From assembly GCA_030407085.1 (NCBI GenBank), contig CM059584.1, positions 91,892,501-91,956,500 on the forward strand: 64,000 nt of DNA, in the 5' to 3' direction. Source of the stretch: Trichopria drosophilae (taxonomy: Eukaryota; Arthropoda; Insecta; Hymenoptera; Diapriidae). Below, in pieces: positions 43,079 to 53,704 of this stretch (the first letter of the stretch is position 1; every line of letters starts with the position of its first letter). The notes beneath the pieces were generated by a model, which saw only the letters and a program-made list of their open reading frames with translations, did not search any database and was not told the DNA's origin. The position numbers and the translations under genes are program-made.

Positions 43079-44809
43079 TCATTTAACGCTATTTTGTCTC
43101 AATGTGAATTTTAATTCATTTTCCGCAGTAATTTCAGAAAATTTATCTTCAAATTTACGCAAGAAACGTAATGTTTCTTCATTAGTATCCCACCTTCCAA
43201 TATACCAATTATATGCGTCAGCTATTCCTTTTAACGCTTCTCGATGGGAGACATCTTTTTCCATTATAATGCTATCGTTGATCTCGTGTGCTGCATCTTC
43301 ATCGATGTTATTCTGCGTTTCTCCATTTTCGCATCTGGTCTCTTCAATTAATTCATCGATAGATAAAATAGGCCATCCATGATCATTGCGATCAGAATCG
43401 AACAAATTGGTGATGTCGACCTCAGAAAGATTTTCATCGATAGCTTTATTTGCCATCGCTGTGGTTGAATGTGTAATATATTCTTGTGAATCATTTACAT
43501 CATCAACGGACTGGTTTTGGAGAAGATTATGCCAGGATTTGCTCAAAGTGCTATCGGTAATAGAAAACCATGCCACTGACAACTTCTCGAAGCACTTAAC
43601 TATATTCCACTGCTTCAGGAAAACTTCCACACTTCTTTCTGATAAAACATCTGCCAGTAAATACTCCCTTAAAAAAGATCGCTTGTACAGTCTTTTTAGT
43701 GCAACTATAACTCCCTGATCCATCGGCTGGATTAGGGAAGTGACGTTAGGCGGTAAGTAAAGCACTTCACAGCATGTATTAATGTCATTTAATTCACTTG
43801 CTGTAGGATGTGATGGTGCATTATCCAACAATAACACAAATTTCTCATTTTCATGAGATTTCCTTGCTTCGATTGAAGGTAGAAATACTTCACTGTACCA
43901 CCTTTTGAACAGCACCTTATCCATCCACGCATTGACTTGACTCATATATTTTACTGGCAGTATCTCATCAAAATTATGTGGGAAGCAACGTGACTTTTTT
44001 GCTTTGCCTATAGCTAACAGTGACACTTTGTGGGATCCTGTGGCGTTGGAATAGACCATAAGCGAAATTCTTTCCTTCGCCACTTTTCGCTCAAGTGCAG
44101 TCACTTCCTGTCTCGATGCCAAAGTCATGTCTGGCAATTGTCTCCGCTGAAGGCCTGTTTCGTCCGCATTATATATACGGTCCAAGGTGTAGCCTTCTTT
44201 TGCTATTTTTTCTTTCAATAAAATTTAAAATTGCTGACTTCCTTCTTCATCTGCTGACAATTTTTCTCCCAGCATCGATAATTGTCGGATGCCATGTCGA
44301 GTTTGGAATCTATAATGCCATCCATTACTCGCTTTGAAATCAGAGGGGCCTCCTAAATGTTCATTGACAATTAATGCAATTTCTTGCAAATTAGATCCAG
44401 AAACTGGTGAGCCTGATTCTCGTTTTTGAATGAACCATGAAAAAATTATTTTTTCCTTACATGACTCTTCAAGTCCTGTATACTTTTTTTTTTATTGAAC
44501 CTTGTTCTTCGTTCAGAATTTTCTCTTGATGCAACAGTTTGTCACGATTTTCTGAAATTCTGTAAATCGATTGCCGAGAGATGTTGTACTTATAGGCAAT
44601 ATCACTTACTGCAAACTTAGATTCCAAGCTTTATAAAATTTCCAGCTTTTGCTGAATAGAAAGGCAAGTTCTTTTCCTTTTATCTAAAGTCAAATAAAAG
44701 AAATCAAATAAATAAGAAAATACGTTAACAACGGAAAACTGCAATACAGTTTTGTACAATGTCACTCACTCTTATTCGGTCCATTATTTGCAATATTTTG
44801 TTTTTCCAT
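43079..44809 (-). pseudogene. pogo/Jerky-type transposase, nearly complete
   Basis: The ATG at 44809 (MEKQNIANNGPNK) is followed by an 86-base GT-AG intron (44769-44684). A helix-turn-helix region follows (LSIQQKLEIL, then DIAYKYNISRQSIYRISENR), then a CENPB-type second DNA-binding part (DFKASNGWHYRFQTRHGI, about 44330). A DDE domain comes next: YNADETGL (about 44160), LLLDNAPSHP (about 43830) and PPNVTSLIQPMDQGVI (about 43730), giving all three catalytic aspartates. The 379-codon frame 43079-44218 is open. Upstream there is a stop in the first helix, a frameshift near 44490 and a TAA just before 44218. It is a recent but dead copy of a cut-and-paste transposase. Confidence 0.8.
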
Positions 44810-45324
44810 ATTTTTAAGGCAATTTAAACTACTTTTTAGCAACTATCACTCTCGCGACAACTGGCTACCTTATTAAAAAAAATGCAATTTACATAAAGTC
44901 TGTGCACACGTTAAACAGTCACAAAATATGAAGGTTATGTTACTTAGTCTGAAGAGTGGGGAGAGAGTAGGTGAAACAAGCTCCGCCCTTTCTGTCTCTA
45001 TGTGAGGGGAACTCATTACACAGTTTTACCGACCGTGTCCGTTGTGAGGGGGAGGACTGTAGTAATGAAATAACGATATGTACAGAATGCATGCGTCAAC
45101 ATTATACTTTCTACAAGAACATATAGAAATAAATAAATATAAGTGTATTGAAAAGAATGTATTCAAGTATTGTTTATGATTTTATGAAAGAACAATCATA
45201 AACAAGATTTGAATGAATTTAACGTATATATTCTATACATCACTTAATTTCGTATTTTAATTGTTCATTTTCTTAATTAGTTATTTAAATCGTGTATCTG
45301 ATCACACTATTATTCATATTGATT
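44810..45324. other. No gene; possible transposon end
   Basis: This is the DNA upstream of the pogo/Jerky gene. CAGTTTTACCGACCGTG and a GGGGGAGGACTG end near 45020-45058 could be the terminal region of that transposon, but I found no matching inverted copy near 42700-43080. Confidence 0.3.
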
Positions 45325-46311
45325 TATCACGGATGTTAAAAATTTGGACGGTCGATAGGAGGAAAAAACAGCAGTCTTGGTTGATACTAATAATTTGACG
45401 ATAGATACATTTATTGCAGCGGGACATAATAAACTTAAAATACATGGTTGTCATGTAGTATTAGAAGAAGACGGTACCATTGTTTACAGTAACGATGTAC
45501 TCAAATATTTTGTAACAGAGAAAAAGAGGGTTATTTTACTTCAAAATGATAAAAAATGGCTTCAAAGTGGAGAGTTGGAATGCGATTCAGGTAAAGTCAC
45601 CGGAGAAAGCCAATTGCTATAATCTGAAGACAACATTCTCTTCGAGATTGTGTTATTTATCCGCTTATGTCTGGTTGTGAATTGAATAAATCACAAAGCG
45701 CAGGAACAACTACAAACCTTTCCGAAAAAGAAAGTGAACGAACCTTGTTAGATACACAAACTATTAAGAACAGTAGTTCTGTGCAGACCGATATGAACAG
45801 ATAGATCAGGAAGATGTAGCAGATAAAGACAACCAAGAAGAATGGAGTCAATGAGGAAGACGAAAACAACAAAGGAAATAAAGAGAATGAAGAAATGGAA
45901 TGTGACAGCGCAATTGGTAATTTGTTATTCGTTAAAACTGAGAACTTCAAAACCTGGAAAGTCTATATAAAATCAATTGAGAAAATTTACCTGCTATGAT
46001 TTTGTCCCAACTCAATGCTGGAAACAGAGAGAGCCAATTAAAAAGAAACGTTATTCATTTTCTCATAAATGACATGAGATTTCATGGTACAAATATTCCT
46101 GTAAGTACCTTGAAAAATATTACATCGCAATTGTGTAACAAATACCCGGAAACATTCGAAGACCGTTCTGAAGATGGAAGTCGTTTTGACAACGGAAACA
46201 ACATTGTTTACAATATAATTAAGGAAAACAACTACTACTTGAATAGGCCGCACAAACATGGTTCTACAGAATATCGCTTAAACGTTCCTTTCAAAAGGAG
46301 GAAAACGACCA
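45325..46311 (+). pseudogene. CIDE-N-like domain gene, first part
   Basis: After MLKIWTVDR and a frameshift the plus strand reads KTAVLVDTNNLTIDTFIAAG, HNKLKIHGCHVVLEEDGTIV and RVILLQNDKKW, a CIDE-N-like fold (known for protein-protein contacts in apoptotic and lipid-droplet proteins). An acidic Ser-rich linker with stops follows. A second block at 45996-46311 reads KRNVIHFLINDMRFHGTNIP and NIIKENNYYLNRPHKHG. I recall this pairing from uncharacterised, multi-copy invertebrate proteins. At 46312 the coding sequence is cut by an inverted-repeat element and resumes at 48678. Confidence 0.5.
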
Positions 46312-46546
46312 CACCTGTCTTGAAGCTATGTTGGGTTGAATGAAAATGGACCTAAATTTGGGCTTCGCGGCTTTATTCGGTATGGTCCATAGACTAAAAA
46401 AATGCAAAACTCGAAATCGTAGCTGCTCATTTTTTCAAAATAATCGAAAATTATACGTTGCCATATCTATCACAGTGCATGCTTTAATCAAATCAAGTAC
46501 CGCACTCACATTTGCAGGAGCTCGCGCGCGTACGCACACACACACA

Positions 46547-46579
<33 letters not shown>

Positions 46580-46607
46580 GCACGCACGCACGCACGCACG
46601 CACTATA

Positions 46608-47887
46608 TTATGTGTTATTTTTCTCAAAATATTTTAAAGATGTTGTGACGAGAATGCTGTTACTGCTTTTTTTAAGTCTCTCTATGTAACTGGGGTCTTC
46701 AAGATTATTTATTTTGTACCGGTTCCAAAATTCCTTATGTACCGATTCTCCCGCTTGTTCGGACCAAACACCTAAGCCTTTATTATCTAGAAACTGTACG
46801 CAATCTTCGATGTGCTTAAGAGCGACGTGAATTTTTAAAGTTTCCGATACTTCTAGACCTCTCAAAGCAGTGTGCAATTCTTTAATACGATGTTTTATGT
46901 CAGAAGAAACCTGTTTTGTCGAAAAACAACAATTAACTAATTTATCCATGGCGTGAAGTGATGTAATGAAAGGTACAAGACGCAAAATTCCAACGTCTTT
47001 ATAAATTTCCGGATCTTGCAACTTATCCACTTCTTTTAAAAGTTTTCGGCAGGCATTCCCTTCAAAAATGTCACCCTGGTAGTTTTTCGGTACAACATTG
47101 ATTTTTTTTGGCCAGATTAATGCCTTTTCTTTACCTACAAGGGGAACTAGCCCATGCCAAAATATGTGGTTCACAAATCCTTGTAGTATGTGTAGTTCCG
47201 GAACTACACATTTGTCAATAACGAATGTTTTGTCATCTTCATCGAACAGAGGTAAATTTACTGTACTATGACACAGTTTGGCTTCCTTTTTCTTTTTTCC
47301 CATTGAACAAAATCGCTCATAGTCCAGTTTTAAATCACCATAGGTTTTTGGTCTTAAATAGTCACTCTCAGTATGTAGTCCATCTGCGTCTGTATTATCA
47401 TCCTTTGATGATATTTCAATAACTTTGATGATGTTTTTGAAGGTACACTAGAATTTGTTGAAGAACCGAATAATCCATTCGATACATTGATGGAATTTGT
47501 TGAATTCCGTTTATGACCTTTACCATTAAATGTTTTTTTATGGCCTGTGTATCGTGCAGTCAAGCATATGTAACAATTACACATTTCATTTCGATTACGC
47601 CTTTCTTTAGGCAATACGACTTCTTCGAAATTAGGCATACTTTGCAAGGGTCTTTAAAATTTGTTATTTTCATGATCGAGCAAGGTAAGGTAGCATGTTC
47701 TACATATACTCAATGGGAATTTTTCATCAGATTTCTTGAAATTTGCGTTTATAAATTTTTATATCAACTTTTCAATCTTTTCAGAGATTAGATACGACTC
47801 AGGTTTTCTGTTTCCAAAGACTATTTTTTCACCGCATGGTGCACAAACTTTGTGCCTATTTTCCTCATGTGAACATTTGTGATTCAT
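46608..47887 (-). pseudogene. Gene inside the inverted-repeat element, transposase-like
   Basis: The ATG at 47887 starts MNHKCSHEENRHKVCAPCGE, with C-x2-C pairs and a later ICRTCYLALLDHE, a zinc-binding N-terminus. Further on are MCNCYICLTARYTGHKK (47354-47647) and the long frame 46608-47303 with HILQGFVNHIFWHGLVPLVG, FEGNACRKLLKEVDKL, RLVPFITSLHAMDKLVNCCF and LGVWSEQAGESVHKEFWNRY. I have seen this type in many invertebrate genomes as an uncharacterised multi-copy protein. The element context suggests it is the mobilising protein, which is inference. Two frame changes and an in-frame TAA (47650-47780) disable it. Confidence 0.55.
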
Positions 47888-48400
47888 TTTAAACGAGAAT
47901 TAGATCATAGAATATAATGTTTGTAAAACGTCTAGAATTATACATAAATTAACTGTATCATATATTCCTCCAATTTGCTGGCCTACGATTATATTTAAAA
48001 CAAAATGCATTTCATCCACGGGTTTTTTTTACTTCTCGCCGCCTAGCGACAGTAGCTAAAACATAGATCAAGTTAAAAAAGAAACAACTGCATAACGGCC
48101 GATACGATAATATGTAATAGTATTTCAGCACGCGGAACGTTAGATTGCCGTCTGTATCTTTATTCAATAATAATTCAAATCTTCATTTATTTAATTTGAT
48201 TTCTATGCGACCAAATTGTTGAAAAAAGAATAAAAACTTAAGGATGTTGTTAAGTTACAGTAAATATAAGATAAAGGTTTTACAATCCAGGAACATGTGA
48301 AAAAATTTTTAATCGATTGACCACATCGTTTTGGAGAAATTAATGTTGAAAGTTGGCCGATTTAACATGGACGGTATTTTTTTTTAACATTTTGAGAATA
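47888..48400. other. Interior of the inverted-repeat element, no gene
   Basis: AT-rich sequence between the gene start and the right arm. It would hold the promoter of the minus-strand gene. Nothing specific is visible. Confidence 0.35.
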
Positions 48401-48421
48401 CACGTGTGTGTGCGTGTGCGT

Positions 48422-48466
<45 letters not shown>

Positions 48467-48677
48467 CGCTCCTGAAAATGTGAGCGCGGTACTTGATTTG
48501 ATTAAAGCATGCACTGTAATGGGTATGTCAACGTATAATTTTCGATTATTTTGAAAAAATTAGCAGCTACGATTTCCAGTTTTGCATTTTTTTAGTCTAC
48601 AGACCATACCGAATAAAGCTCCAAAGCCCGAATTTAGGTCGATTTTCATTCAACCCAACATCGCTTCAAGACAGGTG

Positions 48678-48810
48678 CGCGACATTAAAGTTGCAATCAG
48701 GTAGGCTCAACTGACAGCCCGAAACAATTCCGGAAGATGAAATGAAACAAACCATTGAGCAGAAGAAGCTCGATTTAGCCAACATTGATATGTCACTGCT
48801 TGATCCTATA
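48678..48810 (+). pseudogene. CIDE-N-like domain gene, resumed part
   Basis: Immediately after the right arm the plus strand reads LKLQSGRLN, a TGA where Trp is expected, then QPETIPEDEMKQTIEQKKLD. The CxNWQPE-xxP-xxE pattern is what I expect after the NRPHK block of the first part, so this is the continuation across the insertion. It ends where a minisatellite begins. Confidence 0.45.
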
Positions 48811-49215
48811 TGGATCACACCTATATGGTGTGGATTCTATATGGAATCTATAATAAATCCATATGGAATTCACACAAAAAATCAATATGGAATCCACTCC
48901 AGAAATCTACATGAAACCCATACAGAATCCACATCGATAATCCACAAGGAGTCCACACGAGAAATCGACAGGGAATTCATATAAAATCTATGTAAAAAAT
49001 CCATATATAATCTACATCTAAAATCCATACGGAATCCGCACCAGAAATCTACATGAAATCCAAATAAATCCACATGGAATCTATGTAGAAAATTCACATA
49101 TAATCCACATCAAAAATCCATATGGAAATCACATGCAATCCACACAAATCCATATGTAATCCACACCAATCAACATGAAATCCACATTGAAAATCCATAT
49201 GGAATCCACATGGAT
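48811..49215. repeat. Degenerate AATCCATATGGAATCCACA minisatellite
   Basis: Units such as AATCCATATGGAATCCACA, ATCCACATGAAATCC and AATCTACATGAAACC repeat irregularly for 400 bases. Many contain the palindrome CATATG or its relatives. Short open frames on both strands are by-products. Confidence 0.75.
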
Positions 49216-49642
49216 TTTTTCAATAGGAAGGCATTTTATGTGCAAATTTTTCTACTTTATGCATATTTGCAAATAATAACATATTTTCTATAGAATCTTT
49301 TTTCTGTAGGCAATCATGACAGATTATATATCTTATATATATCCTTGACCATACTGCACTGAGCATAAGGTGCGCTCGACCGAAGAGTCGAGGATCACCA
49401 TTCTGCAATTTGCGAAAATTGGCAGTTTCAAGTGGCTGTAACTCAAAAACTAGCCATCTAGGGACTTTGGGCCTATGGACACTTCTAATCTACATTATAT
49501 GAACTACCATTTGCCCCAATTTCAGGACATTCGACTGAGAGCCATTTCCCTATGATTTCCTGCGGGGTCCTTTATTACCATATTTTACATTTTTGTAATA
49601 ATTTGCTTATCGACTTTTGAAAAGAACGAATGCATGTAGATA
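49216..49642. other. No gene seen
   Basis: A GC-moderate stretch at 49370-49570 (for example AGTGGCTGTAACTCAAAAAC) resembles dispersed repeat DNA; nothing coding is evident. Confidence 0.3.
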
Positions 49643-49748
49643 CCCAGACAGCTAGATCTGCTGCATATTGCCGCATATAAGGGAAAAGTCAGGCGGCGAA
49701 TATGTCGTCAGTTATATGCGACAATATGCAGCTAGCTGGTTGTCTGGG
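49643..49748. mobile_element. Short MITE with CCCAGACAG ends
   Basis: CCCAGACAGCTAG, CTGCATATTG and CGCATATAA on the left are mirrored on the right by TTATATGCG, CAATATGCAG and CTAGCTGGTTGTCTGGG. The unit is about 106 bases and folds on itself. No certain target duplication is visible. Confidence 0.6.
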
Positions 49749-49886
49749 AACGTATCAAACGAAATAGATATTTCATTAAAGCGATGAAAGTCATTAAATA
49801 TACTTAAAATTATAACTTCACTTACAATTCCTACCCTGGTAAAAGTTTCGGATTGAATTTCAATCCCGAACGAACCCAACCCGAAT
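49749..49886. other. No feature seen
   Basis: AT-rich sequence leading into the 71-bp satellite. Confidence 0.3.
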
Positions 49887-50860
49887 CCGATGTGGACTTT
49901 TTATCTCTTCCAATCCGCAGCTATCCGGCAGTATCTACCCGAACGAATCCGACCTAAACCGAAATGGACATTTTATCTTTTTCAATCCGCGCTATCCGGC
50001 AGTGTCTATCCGAACCAATTCGACCTAATCCGACATCGGTTTTTTATCTTTGCCAATCCGCGCTATCTGGCAAGTATCTATCCGAACGAATCGGACCTAA
50101 TCCGACATGGACATTTTATGTTTTCCAATCCGACGCAATCCTGCAGTGTCCATCCGAACAAATCCGACCTAATCCGACATCGGTTTTTTATCTTTTCCAA
50201 TCTGCACTATCTGGCAGTATCTATCCGAACTAATCCGACCTTATCCGACGTAATCCGACATGGACATTTTATCTTTTTCAATCCGCGCTCTCGGGCAGTA
50301 TCTATCCGAACGAATCCGTCCTAATCCGACATCGGTTTTTTATCTTTTCCAATCCGACACAATCCTGCAGTGTCCATTCGAACGAATCCGACCTAATACG
50401 ACATCGGTGTTTGTCTTTTCTAATCCGACGCGATCCTGCAGTGTCTATCCGAACGAATCCGACGGAACTTGACATGGACAGTTTAACTTTTCCAATCCGA
50501 CACAATCCTGCAGAGTCTATCCGAACGAATCCGACCTAATCCGACATCGTTTTTTTTATCTTTTCTAATCCGACGCGATCCTGCAGTGTCTATCCGAACG
50601 AATCGATGTAATCCGACATGGACAGTTTATCTTTTCCAATCCGCGCTATCCGGCAGTATCTACCCGAACGAATCCGGCCTAATCCGATAAGGACATGCTA
50701 TCTTTTCCAATCCGCGATGTCCGGCAGTATATGTCCGAACCAATCCGACCCAATCAGATGTCGTTTGTTTACCTTTTCCAATCCGCGCAATCCTATAGTT
50801 CTATCCGTACGAACCCCACCCGAATCCGACATCGACTATTTTTTTGTTGTAATCCACATT
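49887..50860. repeat. 71-bp minisatellite with two alternating unit types
   Basis: About 13 units of roughly 71 bases, each with AATCCGACCTAATCCGACAT, TTTTATCTTTTCCAATCC, a CTATCCGGCAGT or CAATCCTGCAGT block and CTATCCGAACGAATCC. Units with TGGACATTTTATC and units with CGGTTTTTTATC alternate in the first half. The 144-codon frame at 49890-50324 (WTFYLFQSA-type repeats) is a reading of this satellite, not a gene. Confidence 0.85.
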
Positions 50861-51034
50861 TAAACGACAATGCTGTCGTATTCCTTTCGCTTCGATTAAT
50901 TGACTTACCCTTTTGTCTCAAAGGAAGGTTGATTTCATAGGAAGGTCGATGTCATAGGAAGGTCATAAATTGTTGAATATATGGTTTATTATTAAAAAAT
51001 GGTTACAATTATATCAATAACTAGAATATACATG
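50861..51034. other. No gene seen
   Basis: This contains the triplicated GGAAGGT(T/C)GAT(T/G)TCATA motif (50921-50965) and the 3' flank of the CACTA-like gene. Confidence 0.35.
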
Positions 51035-52694
51035 TTACTGAATTTCAAATGTATTTGGAAACATCGAAACGTATTCACGTTGCTCCAATTTAATGTATAG
51101 TACCTTTTCTTGAATATGGTAGATTGGAATCTTTTTAATTGTTTCGTTACGAATTATTGGTCGTTGATGTAACAAACTCGTCGAAGTAGTGTGGTTATCG
51201 ATGTACAAGATTTCTATTGCTGCAAAAATTGTATTGTTTTCCATACAAAAATATTTTATTTCGCCGAAATCGCCAGTTATTAGTTTTACAACTGTATCAT
51301 TTGTCTTTTTTGCACGGTTATAGAGTAAAGAGTGAAACAATATATTTCTATACCGACATCGTTTAAAAACATTTTCTCCTGTCTCTCCGCGAGTGTTTCG
51401 TCAAACAGGAATACTTTCCCCGAATCCTGACATGATATGGAATTACACCTATAATGGTTTTTAAACATTTCATCGCAGAATTGTATACATGACGATGTTG
51501 ATGGAAATAATATTTTATATGTGCAACCGAAAGCAGTTTTTCGTAACATTCGTTTCACAATTTGGTTGTATAATCCCTTGGGTCCCGTCACTTGTTGTTT
51601 CAACTGAAAAATTCCACTTTCGTATGGGAACATAGAGGTGCACCACAATGGTCCACTCATGCGCACGGAATCAACTAAATGTGACAATGAATGAACATTC
51701 TATGTCATGAAGGTCGTTCCATACAACTGTTCACATTTGATAATGAAAATAATTAAATTTTCTTCACACTTACGAAGGTCCATTTCCGATATTTCACATT
51801 TAAGTAGTGCGAATAAACTATTAACAAATAGTGTAAGGTTATGTAAATGTTCAGCGGGAACAATATCTTGAAGACATGGAACTGCGTAGAAAAGAATCCA
51901 TGACTTCCATTCCGAAGCTTTCCAAATCGCTCGATCCGTAAACGGCCGGGGTTGACGATGGATTTCCCGAGGAGATCGTATTGTTTTTAATATCTGATTC
52001 ATTTTTTTCATACCCTCCTTTCTAATAATCTTTATGTTTATCCAAGTATCGCATAAGTGTTTCGCTACTTCTAATAACATACCATGCATATAATCAACAG
52101 GAAACCCCCAAATCATGTTAAAATGCAATATGGTCATAAGAACTGAAAACCCTTTGACCCCTTTCACTGGTTTACCAATTCTTGAAGCAGATGATTCATC
52201 TTCTCTATGAGATTTATCAGTTCTTAAACCGGCATCATTCGTTGTAACTGAGGAATAGCGCATTGATCCATCGTGCACGCCATATTCATAACATCAGGGA
52301 CATCCGTAGTGAGCATTGAATTGTAGTCGATTTTGAACGATTGGTCTGGCAACAGAAATGAATCGCAACTTTGGTGGTAATTCGTTAATGATAATTTGAA
52401 TCGGCCACATACTTAATTTCGAACTATGAAAAATTGGAGCACCGTCTGTATTGAAATTGTAGGTCAAAATGTTATCTTCTGGCGAATATTGTTGCAATAA
52501 TTCTGTATGCTGGGAAACTGGGTATAGTTACCGGCAACCATAGAAGGTGATGCAGCTGTATCACTTTGAAACGTTTTCATTTCATCACTTCGTCTTCTCA
52601 ATTTATCATCAATTCTATGGTGCACATTTCTTGATTGGTAATTTTTATCCATAAACTGTTTGTACCGCTTTCTTGGCTGATCTTTATCACCCAT
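51035..52694 (-). pseudogene. CACTA/tnp2-like transposase, lightly damaged
   Basis: The ATG at 52694 (MGDKDQPRKRYKQFM) leads a basic N-terminus, then NTDGAPIFHSSKLSMWPIQI (about 52455), GVKGFSVLMTILHFNM, AIWKASEWKSWILFYAVPCL (about 51930) and NVHSLSHLVDSVRMSGPLWC (about 51690), then FPYESGIFQLKQQVTGPKG. The order fits the transposase and DUF4218-type parts of CACTA elements. Lesions I can place are a frameshift near 52480, an in-frame TGA at 52294, an in-frame TAG at 51700 and a frameshift near 51340. It is a different family from the remnant at 40358-42299. Confidence 0.7.
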
Positions 52695-53002
52695 AATCTT
52701 TGTAAATAAATGCTTTCGGTCTCAATTTTAGAAATCGTATATACAATATCCGTGTTCACCACTGATGCAGTATATACACTGAGGCTGGAATTTTTAGCTG
52801 TTGATCAGTGTTGAATCGCATATTCGATTCCCCAAATCGAGTTCGAGATCTCGAAACCTGTCATCTGAGTATTACTATAAATTTTAAATTTAGGTTAAAA
52901 AAGCTGCAGAAAAGCAAAATAAAATATCTTAATGTCAACTAATATCGTTTAACTTAATTCGCTTTGGAGAATCTCATATACCTATGATGGGACACTTAAC
53001 AT
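52695..53002. other. Upstream flank of the CACTA-like gene
   Basis: AT-rich, no ORF. It would contain the promoter of the minus-strand transposase. Confidence 0.35.
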
Positions 53003-53180
53003 GGCTATGAGGACGCGATCCCATGGACCTGAATTCAGTCCGGACGAACGTCTCCGGATCGATGCTGATTGGTCGTGACGGTAGCCCACTCCCTCCCAAT
53101 CGCCACCACGACCGATCAGCATCGATCCAGAGACGTTCGTCCGAACTGAAATCAGGTCCATAGGACCGCGGCCTCACACA
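53003..53180. repeat. Long foldback (hairpin) repeat
   Basis: The arm 53003-53080 (containing GGACGAACGTCT and GATCGATGCTGAT) is matched by its reverse complement at 53103-53180 with about 12 mismatches, around a 22-base loop. Transcribed, it would give a hairpin of nearly 80 base pairs. It may be a foldback MITE. Confidence 0.75.
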
Positions 53181-53535
53181 TAAAAAGACGCATGTATGCA
53201 TAGACGTAAGACATAAAAGCAGCAGCGACCAATCTTGTTTGAGTATTCTTCTTACGTCCACGACTACGTGTTGACGTAAGATCTTACGTCCCTGATGTGT
53301 AGTAGCCCAACGACTAAAAATTCCAGACAAATACAGTGTAGATCGACACCAGATGGCGAATGCTGTATGCATTGCGAATAGTTCCGTCTTTCGTCAAAAA
53401 AGAAACACGGTCGACCGTTGAGAACGCGCCTTTATCATCGGACGCCACGCCGCCTGACGCTGCTTTTATTGTACTTTTCGTGAAGAGCGCAGAGAAATCC
53501 ACGTTTAAAATTGAAGCCGCGAGTTCCTGGTAAAA
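53181..53535. other. No gene seen; ACGTAAG repeats
   Basis: GACGTAAGA and CTTACGTCC motifs at 53204-53295 form short inverted repeats. A minus-strand open frame across 53314-53625 overlaps the exon candidate on the other strand and is probably its shadow. Confidence 0.3.
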
Positions 53536-53704
53536 ATGTACGCGTGCATTAAATTTGCAACGTCGTGTCCTCGACACAAAGTTACGGACGTGGTAAATGT
53601 CGATAACATTGCAGGATTTCATCACAAGCAGTATAAGAAAACCAAGCTATACCACATTAAGTGTGGCCCGTCGACATGTTTGGGCAAAATTGCGTATGTA
53701 CACG
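53536..53704 (+). CDS. Candidate first exon, regulator-like N-terminus
   Basis: The ATG at 53536 reads YACIKFATSCPRHKVTDVVN, VDNIAGFHHKQYKKTKLYHI and KCGPSTCLGKIAYVH, then meets a consensus splice donor ACG|GTAAGT at 53705. The shape (charged loop, V-D-I-x-x-F-x-P/H, K-K-x-L-Y-x-I/V, cysteines) resembles N-terminal segments of invertebrate BEN-domain or transposon-linked proteins. I did not find a following exon. Confidence 0.35.

Larger units (their letters stand above)
46312..48677. mobile_element. 2.4-kb inverted-repeat element inserted in the CIDE-N-like gene
   Basis: The left arm begins CACCTGTCTTGAAGC at 46312 and the right arm ends GCTTCAAGACAGGTG at 48677. The arms match for about 225 bases with scattered mismatches. 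Each arm then runs into an alternating CA or GT tract (about 46538-46606 and 48402-48470), so even the microsatellites are mirrored. Inside is a minus-strand gene (46608-47887). No clear target-site duplication is visible. I infer a DNA transposon of unassigned family. Confidence 0.65.

Noticed and set aside
46539..46606. CA-rich tract considered as a CRISPR-like or telomeric array
   Set aside because: It is a simple dinucleotide microsatellite without spacers, mirrored at 48402-48470. No CRISPR array or TTAGG-type telomere repeat was seen in the window.
49890..50505. Repeat protein of 144 codons and overlapping frames
   Set aside because: It follows the 71-bp minisatellite, whose period is not a multiple of three, and overlapping frames on both strands are equally open.
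52974..53625. Minus-strand ORFs of 132 and 103 codons
   Set aside because: The first runs through the foldback repeat and the second overlaps an exon candidate with a consensus donor on the other strand; neither has protein-like features.
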